Shown here: positions 58,867-64,000 of the stretch, piece after piece | How the letters are laid out: every line of letters starts with the position of its first letter | Numbering within the stretch: position 1 is the stretch's first letter | Assembly (NCBI GenBank): GCA_963742035.1 | Contig: CAVUKH010000013.1 | Span: forward strand, 247,518 to 311,517 | Reading direction: 5' to 3' | Source: Bog-473 sp963742035 | Lineage (GTDB): Bacteria; Actinomycetota; Acidimicrobiia; Acidimicrobiales; RAAP-2 | DNA length: 64,000 nt | Program-made: the position numbers and the translations under genes | Notes under the pieces: model-generated | Database searches by the model: none | What the model was told of the DNA's origin: nothing | The model's input: only the letters and a program-made list of their open reading frames with translations

Positions 58867-60134
58867 CGGATCGGTCCTTTCCGTACGTCGAATGCGATCT
58901 TGACGGCGCCGCGGCGGCCGGCGGCGCCGGCATGGGCCACGGCATCCTCGAAGCGGGCCAGCGGGTAGGTCGCCGAGACCAGGCGCCCGGTCTTGTGTGC
59001 GGCGGCGACGTCGAAGGCCAGGGAGAACGTCGACACGCCGTCGTCTGCCCCGGTCTCGTCGGTCCTGCTCGTCCGTTCGGTCCCGTAGGCGTAGGCGCCG
59101 GCCAGGCGCACCTCGCGGTGCCAGAGGGGGGCCAGGTCGACGGTCACCTTGCCTGGCATGCCGACCAGCGCCACGGTCCCTCGCGGCCGCACCATGGCCA
59201 GGGCCTGCGCGATCGATTCTTGGCTCCCCACGCAGTCGAGCACGACGTCGGCGCCGCCCGAGAGGGTCGCGGTCACCCCCGAGGCCCCGCCATAGGACAG
59301 TGAGCGCGAATGCCGGCGCACCGCGCGGTCGAGTTGGTCGGACGGCAGCGCCTCGGTCGCACCCAGCTCGCGCGCCAGGCGTTGCTGGTGCGCATAGCGC
59401 GCCCCGACGAGCAAGGCCGCCGGCGGGGCGCAACGCTCCTGATCGGAAAGATGGCTGAGGGCGGCTGTCACCAGCAGGCCCAGCGTGCCCGCCCCGATGA
59501 CGGCGACCACATCTCCCGCCTCGATCGGCGCGCCCAGCACGGCGTGCACGGCACAGGCGACGGGCTCGACCGTCACCGCGTCCTGGTCAGTCAGGCTGTC
59601 GGGCACCGCGTAGAGCTGACTGGCGTGAGCCACCAGCCCCGTGGTCGACCAGCCACCACCGGTGTCCGCGCAGAAACCCGTCTGCAAGCCGGGGCGGAGG
59701 TGCCCGAACGCGACGGAGCCACAGTTGCCCACGTTCCCTGCCTGGCAGGCTGGGCAGGCGGGCTCGATCCCCCGGGCGACGCAGCCGAGCACCGGCTGCA
59801 GCACCACGCGGCTACCGGCGGGAAGCAGACGGCCGTCCGCCCCCGGGGCGTCCTCGCTCAGCGTCCCAACGACCTCATGGCCGGGCACGAACGGAAAAGA
59901 GACGATGTCCTCGAAGTAGCGCGAGCTGCGTCCGTCCAGCGTGGCCAGATCGGAGCCGCAGATCCCCGACAGGACGGGCTCGACGTGGGCCCAGTCGGCG
60001 GCGGGGGGAGCGGGTGCGGCGCGGTCGACCAGGCGCAAGGGGCCCACGCCGGCGCCGCGGCCCGATCCGAACGACGAGACCACACGGGCGGCGGCGAAGC
60101 GGGGCAGCGACCGTTCGAACAGCAGCGTGCTCAC
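58863..60134 (-). CDS. Zinc-dependent medium-chain dehydrogenase
   Basis: A 423-residue MDR-family alcohol or polyol dehydrogenase. The catalytic zinc region is GICGSDLATLDG with FVPGHEVVG, a structural-zinc-like Cys set lies in CPACQAGNVGNC with an earlier Cys (CVARG), and the cofactor motif is VIGAGTLGLL. The Gly-Ser-Asp form of the site resembles sorbitol or threonine dehydrogenases. GTG 60134 overlaps the acyl reductase-HAD stop as GTGA. It may oxidise or reduce an alcohol or aldehyde made by the reductase encoded just upstream (inference). Confidence 0.88.
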   Translation of the reverse strand: MSTLLFERSLPRFAAARVVSSFGSGRGAGVGPLRLVDRAAPAPPAADWAHVEPVLSGICGSDLATLDGRSSRYFEDIVSFPFVPGHEVVGTLSEDAPGADGRLLPAGSRVVLQPVLGCVARGIEPACPACQAGNVGNCGSVAFGHLRPGLQTGFCADTGGGWSTTGLVAHASQLYAVPDSLTDQDAVTVEPVACAVHAVLGAPIEAGDVVAVIGAGTLGLLVTAALSHLSDQERCAPPAALLVGARYAHQQRLARELGATEALPSDQLDRAVRRHSRSLSYGGASGVTATLSGGADVVLDCVGSQESIAQALAMVRPRGTVALVGMPGKVTVDLAPLWHREVRLAGAYAYGTERTSRTDETGADDGVSTFSLAFDVAAAHKTGRLVSATYPLARFEDAVAHAGAAGRRGAVKIAFDVRKGPIR

Positions 60135-62476
60135 CGACCCATGACCGCCTTGGGCTGTCGCACGTCGAAGGGTCCGAGTGGGAGCGGGCGGTGCGATCCG
60201 CCCTCGGCCTTGGCCCAGTGCTCCACGTGCCAACCGCGCCGTCGGGCGAGGGCGGAAAGGCGAGATTCGGGGTTCACCGCCACTGGGAACCCGACGGCTT
60301 CGAGCATGGCCAGGTCACTGGCCGAGTCGGCGTAGGCCACCGACTCCTCGAGCGAGAGCCCATACAGCCCGGCGTAGTCGGCCAGCACCAGCGCCCGGGC
60401 TTCACCGATGGGAGGGAGTGTCGTCAGGTGCCCGGTCAGCCGGCCGTCCCGTGCCTCCATCTCAGCGCAGATGATGTCGTCGAAGAGCGGCCGGATCGGC
60501 TCAATGATGAAGTCGAGCGCCCCCGTGATGAGTAGCGTCCGGTGCCCGGCCGCCCGGTGCGCTCGTACCCGGGCGAAGCCGTCGGGGAACGAGCGCGTGA
60601 GGAGTTGGCGGTGGAAGAGCTCCCACGAGTCCTCGCGCAGGCGGTCGACGGGCGCGTCCTCGAACCGTCGGTAGAAGGAGCGCAGGAAGTCCCCGCGGTC
60701 GCGTCGGTCGAGCGCCAGGAGCGACGGCGCCTGCCGCACGAGGTCGGCGACGAAGCGGGCCCGCCGCGCCGGCGACAGGTGACGGCTGGCGAGCCATGCG
60801 TAGGTGTCGACGACGTTTGAGGACATCAACGTGTGCTCGAGGTCGAAGACGGCGAGGTGCCGGTCCGGGGACAAAATGGCCCGTCGTTGGCGCTCCGGCC
60901 GCTTGTCCACCACCGACTTGCCTGGCTTCGTGCGCACACGGGTGTGCTCGAGCACGGACGGCAGGTGGATCTCGTGCACGTAGTGGTCCCAGTCGATGAC
61001 CCCCGGGTCGAACTCGAACCGGGCGTGGTCCTCGCCGTCGCCGGCGTCCCACAGCTCGATCAGGTTGTCGACGCGGTAGCGCGCATCGGTCTCGGTGTAG
61101 GCGCCGTACAGCTCGACATAGCCCAGGGCGCGCTTGGCCAATGCGTGCCGGTCCTCCATCCGGGCGGCCAGCTGCGCCTGCCTGCCTCGGATCGGCAAGG
61201 CAGTGATCAGCTTCTCCACGAAGGTCATGGCTGCATCGGCGCGCTTGAGCTGGCGCTGCACGCGTCCGCGCCCCGGGAAGGACCACTCGGGCACGTTGAT
61301 GGGCTGACCCCGGTCGTCATAGAGCGGGTTGCGGCTGAAGAAGTCCTCCGACAACTCGACCAGGTGCCCGTAGCGCAACGGATTCCGGACGCCGGATGCG
61401 ACGTGGTAGACCTTCGGTCGCCCCGGCTCGGGTCCGCGGGCCGCGACGGCGAGGATGGCGGCCACGACGAGGTCGACCGGGATCACGTCGACGATGCCTT
61501 CGGGCACGCCGGGGAACTCGCGCAGCAGGCCGCGGGCGTACGACACAATGATCGGCTCCGCCATGCGGAACCCGCGGATCCACCCGGGACGGGGCTCTGC
61601 CAGTGCGGACTCAATGATGGATGGGCGCACCACCGTGATCGGGACCCGCCCCTCCCATTGCTCCACCAGGGCGCGCTCGCCGAGTGCCTTCGTGAAGGGG
61701 TAGGCGTCGGGCCACCCGAGCGAGAGTGCACGTGCCGTGCCCGCCGTCACCAGCTCGGTGCCGACCCACTCCTCGCGCAGCTTCTCGGCTTTCGACGCGA
61801 GCAGGTGATCGCCCGCTGCACCGATCTCCGCCCGCGCCTGCTTGGTGAAGGCGCGAAGCCTTTCGGGCTTGCGGGACTCGGCCTCGAGGTCGTCACGCAG
61901 GCGCCGCGCCGAGCTGACCTCGGCCTCCCACGGGACGTCCAGGGTGAAGCGGTTCTCACTGAGCAGCTCCTCCCTGGCCTCGCCCTGGTGCGTGCTCGCC
62001 ACGTACGCCGTCGAGACGGCGACGAGGTGCGCGGTCGATCCCGTCTCGGCAATCGCTGCCGCCACGCGGGACGGGCCGAGGAGGTTGATCTCGACCGCCT
62101 GGGTCAGGGGGGCGTCGAAGGAGACGGTGGCGGCGGAGTGGATGACCACGTCTGCCGCGGCCAATGCGTCGCGCCCGGCGTCGTCCAACCCCAACCCGTC
62201 GCGGCTGACATCACCGGGTACGGCGCGGACACGGCGCGCCACTACCTCGCCGAAGCCGTCGCCCAGTTCGGCGCGCAGGCGATCGAAGCAGTCGTTCTTG
62301 ATCACCTCGCGGGCGAGGCGGGCGGCGGCGTCCGACCGGCGACCCGGTCGTACGAGCACGGTCACCTCGGCTTCGGGGACGCAGCGGACGATGCGTTCGA
62401 CCAGGGCGGTGCCCAGGAAGCCCGTGGCCCCGGTGATGAAGAAGCGTTTCCCACGGAGATCCCGCTCAATGGGCAT
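60131..62476 (-). CDS. Fatty acyl reductase-like SDR fused to HAD-IB phosphatase
   Basis: A 781-residue fusion heading the lipid operon. Residues 1-400 are an extended SDR of the fatty acyl-CoA reductase/MupV type: ITGATGFLGTALVERIV, HSAATVSFDAPL, YPFTKALGERALVEQW with the catalytic Tyr and Lys, and VVRPSIIESAL. Residues about 530-781 are a HAD-IB phosphatase: FDLEHTLM (Glu where the second Asp is usual), LLITGALDF and YADSASDLAML. The reductase would turn an acyl-CoA or acyl carrier thioester into an aldehyde or alcohol; the phosphatase partner substrate is unknown. ATG 62476; divergent from TetR. Confidence 0.88.
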   Translation of the reverse strand: MPIERDLRGKRFFITGATGFLGTALVERIVRCVPEAEVTVLVRPGRRSDAAARLAREVIKNDCFDRLRAELGDGFGEVVARRVRAVPGDVSRDGLGLDDAGRDALAAADVVIHSAATVSFDAPLTQAVEINLLGPSRVAAAIAETGSTAHLVAVSTAYVASTHQGEAREELLSENRFTLDVPWEAEVSSARRLRDDLEAESRKPERLRAFTKQARAEIGAAGDHLLASKAEKLREEWVGTELVTAGTARALSLGWPDAYPFTKALGERALVEQWEGRVPITVVRPSIIESALAEPRPGWIRGFRMAEPIIVSYARGLLREFPGVPEGIVDVIPVDLVVAAILAVAARGPEPGRPKVYHVASGVRNPLRYGHLVELSEDFFSRNPLYDDRGQPINVPEWSFPGRGRVQRQLKRADAAMTFVEKLITALPIRGRQAQLAARMEDRHALAKRALGYVELYGAYTETDARYRVDNLIELWDAGDGEDHARFEFDPGVIDWDHYVHEIHLPSVLEHTRVRTKPGKSVVDKRPERQRRAILSPDRHLAVFDLEHTLMSSNVVDTYAWLASRHLSPARRARFVADLVRQAPSLLALDRRDRGDFLRSFYRRFEDAPVDRLREDSWELFHRQLLTRSFPDGFARVRAHRAAGHRTLLITGALDFIIEPIRPLFDDIICAEMEARDGRLTGHLTTLPPIGEARALVLADYAGLYGLSLEESVAYADSASDLAMLEAVGFPVAVNPESRLSALARRRGWHVEHWAKAEGGSHRPLPLGPFDVRQPKAVMGR

Positions 62477-62482
62477 CGGAAA

Positions 62483-62521
62483 TGTCTACCACCACCTGCC
62501 GAATCTGTCTACCATTTGGTA
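62483..62521. promoter_or_regulatory. Candidate TetR operator region
   Basis: TACCA and TGGTA form a 12-bp inverted repeat (62510-62521) that abuts the GTG start of the TetR gene. TGTCTACCA occurs twice, at 62483 and 62506, 23 bases apart. The whole region lies between the two divergent starts (46 bases apart), so a repressor bound here could control both genes. Confidence 0.55.
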
Positions 62522-62522
62522 A

Positions 62523-63125
62523 GTGCCCAGCTCGTCCACCAAAGACCGCATTCTGGACGCCGCGCTGGCCTCCTTCGCCAGCAGGGGCTACGAGGCCACG
62601 TCCCTCGACGCCGTCGGCAAGGGCCTCGAGCTCACGAAGCAATCGATCCTGTACTGGTTCCCGTCCAAGGACGCCCTTTTGGAAGCGGTGATCGCCCGCA
62701 GCGCCGACGATCTCTCGGTCGCGCTCGAGACTGCGCTGCGCGGCGCGGGAGAAGGCTGGGAGCGAGTCGAGGCGGTGGTGCGTTCGGTGTTCCGCCTGGC
62801 GGCGCGCCAACCGGAGCTGCTCGGATTCCTGCGCGAAGTCGGGCGATTGGGACCCCCTGCGGCGACGCAGATGACGCTGGCACTGGACCCCCTGGTGCAG
62901 CGGGCCTCGTCGTTCCTGGAGGCCGAAATGGACGCCGGCGCCATGCGGCGTCACGATCCAAGGTTGTTGCTCTTGGCTATCTATTCCACCGTGATCGGGA
63001 TGGTGACCGAAGTGGAGGTGCTGCGCGCTCTCGGGGAAGAACCGACGGCCCGGTCGCTCGTGCGGCGCCGGACGGACGCATTGCAGCTGTTGCGCTCAGC
63101 GCTCCTGATCGAGCCCGCCGGCTGA
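62523..63125 (+). CDS. TetR family transcriptional regulator
   Basis: A 200-residue TetR-type regulator. The helix-turn-helix is at about residues 5-50 (KDRILDAALASFASRGYEAT, then SLDAVGKGLELTKQSILYWF, PSKDALLEAV), and the rest is a helical ligand domain. GTG 62523 directly follows an inverted repeat with no ribosome binding site, suggesting a leaderless message. It most likely represses the divergent lipid operon; the ligand may be an acyl compound (inference). Confidence 0.9.
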   Translation: MPSSSTKDRILDAALASFASRGYEATSLDAVGKGLELTKQSILYWFPSKDALLEAVIARSADDLSVALETALRGAGEGWERVEAVVRSVFRLAARQPELLGFLREVGRLGPPAATQMTLALDPLVQRASSFLEAEMDAGAMRRHDPRLLLLAIYSTVIGMVTEVEVLRALGEEPTARSLVRRRTDALQLLRSALLIEPAG

Positions 63126-63172
63126 GCCTCGCTGGCTCAGCCCCGCCGAACGGTCTCGCCAGCCTGACGGCG

Positions 63173-63856
63173 TTACTCGGTCGCCTTGGGGGGCTTTTTC
63201 CGAGTTGGCGCCTTCGGCGTGTAGCGCTTGCTGGCGGTCGGTGCCTTTCGGGCGGCGGGGTTCGAGCTCGATTTCGCGGTGGACCGGGCCGCCTCTTTGC
63301 GCTGTTTCCCCCGGGGCCGCGCGGCGGCCTCGCGGGCGATCGCCTTGGAGTTGGTGGTCCCGTACTTGTTGAGGCGCCAGGCCCGCAACATCAGAAAGCC
63401 GCCGAGAAGGATGAAGATGAAGCCGATGAGACCGACGAACAGCGTGAAGGCGAAGCCGAGCAGGAAGAGGTCGAACGCCACCAGGGTCCGCTTCCGTTTC
63501 CAGAGGGCGGCGAACCCGATGGCGCACAGGATCAGGATGGCGCCGCCGAGCAGCTTGGCGTCGGGTGCCACGGCGATGGAGTTCTTCCCCTGCTTCGTGA
63601 CCTTGTTCTCGGCGATGAAGTAGAGCGGTATGGCGATGCCGGCAATGGTCGCCAGGACCAACGCACCGAGGGTCCATTTGGCCTCCGATTGGTCCAGGGA
63701 GGACATGGCCGCCTTGCGGTCCTCGGGAGGCAGGATCGCCGGGGGGTCGCCCTTCTCCACGGAACCCCCGGAGGTCCCCGGCCCCGTGAAAGCGCTCATC
63801 AGCCGACCGCTCCAGGTCTGTGGCGGGCGGCTGCCGTTCTCGGCGCTGGGGGGCAT
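63173..63856 (-). CDS. Membrane protein with basic C-terminal tail
   Basis: About 228 residues. The N-terminal 60 are Ser/Pro/Gly-rich; three or four helices follow (WTLGALVLATIAGIAIPLYF, LLGGAILILCAIGFAALW, LFLLGFAFTLFVGLIGFIFI). The last 65 residues are a Lys/Arg/Ala-rich tail (RPRGKQRKEAARS, PKAPTRKKPPKATE). No family recognised; a similar layout is common in Acidimicrobiia-type proteins of unknown role. ATG 63856; an in-frame GTG lies at 63862. Confidence 0.72.
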   Translation of the reverse strand: MPPSAENGSRPPQTWSGRLMSAFTGPGTSGGSVEKGDPPAILPPEDRKAAMSSLDQSEAKWTLGALVLATIAGIAIPLYFIAENKVTKQGKNSIAVAPDAKLLGGAILILCAIGFAALWKRKRTLVAFDLFLLGFAFTLFVGLIGFIFILLGGFLMLRAWRLNKYGTTNSKAIAREAAARPRGKQRKEAARSTAKSSSNPAARKAPTASKRYTPKAPTRKKPPKATE

Positions 63857-63959
63857 GACCACTTCAGGGTACCGGTGCCTTGGTGACTCCCCAAATCACC
63901 CTGCGCCTCCGGTCGTCCTGCTCTCGCAGGCTACGGTTGTGCTCCGGCAAATACCGCCA

Positions 63960-64000
63960 GGGCGCTTAGCTCAGCTGGTTAGAGCGCAGCCTTCACACGG
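63960..64000 (+). tRNA. tRNA-Val (CAC), 3' part beyond the window
   Basis: GGGCGCT acceptor arm, TA, D-stem GCTC with loop AGCTGGTTA and GAGC, then anticodon stem CAGCC and loop TTCACAC. The anticodon CAC reads Val codon GUG. The window ends in the 3' side of the anticodon stem. Confidence 0.9.

Noticed and set aside
60833..63886. A 1017-residue plus-strand reading frame
   Set aside because: It lies antisense to the acyl reductase-HAD gene, has no family-like sequence and is a by-product of high GC.

Overview
The window is GC-rich, densely coded bacterial chromosome. Several markers point to an actinobacterium: a mycothiol-dependent formaldehyde dehydrogenase (MscR), an LLM-class F420-type oxidoreductase, a MurT/GatD peptidoglycan amidation pair, DUF1707 and PspC membrane proteins, a DUF222/HNH ('13E12'-type) protein, paired SCP-x-thiolase/DUF35 genes and a 6C-type small RNA. 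The mix of YrhK, DUF4389, DUF1214, sulfotransferase and many acyl-CoA genes resembles Acidimicrobiia, but that class-level guess is inference. There is no rRNA, CRISPR array, prophage or insertion sequence. A tRNA-Val(CAC) runs off the right end.

Layout. 1-2.1 kb: 3' part of a GGDEF/EAL signalling protein. 2.2-6.1 kb: B12-binding mutase subunit, then a gamma-glutamyltransferase / fused ETF beta-alpha operon on the minus strand. 6.3-13 kb: small genes, mscR, a glyoxalase-like gene, membrane proteins, an F420-type oxidoreductase and an amidohydrolase. 13-15.9 kb: a repeat-rich patch with a decayed phosphoesterase tail, a DUF222/HNH gene and a methyltransferase. 15.9-18.6 kb: thiolase plus DUF35 pair and an aldo/keto reductase. 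18.7-24.7 kb: MMPL transporter and envelope-stress-like genes (CNB protein, DUF1707, PspC), divergent from a PspC-histidine kinase and a response regulator that is frameshifted as written. 24.7-28.3 kb: CysQ-like phosphatase, cold-shock protein, carotenoid oxygenase and a membrane-anchored protein. 28.3-35.4 kb: a seven-gene minus-strand acyl-CoA operon (acyl-CoA dehydrogenase, Cys-less thiolase-like protein, DUF35, acyl-CoA synthetase, SDR, diiron ferritin-like protein, MmcQ/YjbR). 35.5-42.3 kb: assorted enzymes including DUF1214, sulfotransferase, an HD-domain diiron oxygenase candidate, a serine hydrolase and a methyltransferase. 42.4-46.3 kb: Gfo/Idh - TldD - TldE operon. 46.4-50.2 kb: OafA-like acyltransferase, GNAT and LysR. 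50.3-53.9 kb: 6C RNA, then a HAD-PlsC fusion overlapping murT-gatD. 53.9-54.8 kb: a gene-poor, less GC-rich stretch. 54.8-63.1 kb: RNase Z-like hydrolase, DUF1330, and a four-gene overlapping operon (acyl reductase-HAD fusion, Zn-dehydrogenase, LarA-like racemase, PlsC acyltransferase) divergent from a TetR regulator.

The two main metabolic themes are acyl-CoA or side-chain breakdown (15.9-17.5 and 28.3-35.4 kb) and lipid synthesis or remodelling (50.5-51.9 and 56.3-62.5 kb). Many genes overlap by 1-4 bases, so translational coupling is common. A striking background feature is the number of short tandem repeats of unrelated unit length in intergenic DNA and at gene starts. In one case (the ferritin-like gene) a repeat copy one base short separates the coupled ATG from the reading frame. 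The most unusual gene set is the 56.3-63.1 kb operon, whose enzyme combination does not match a pathway I recognise.
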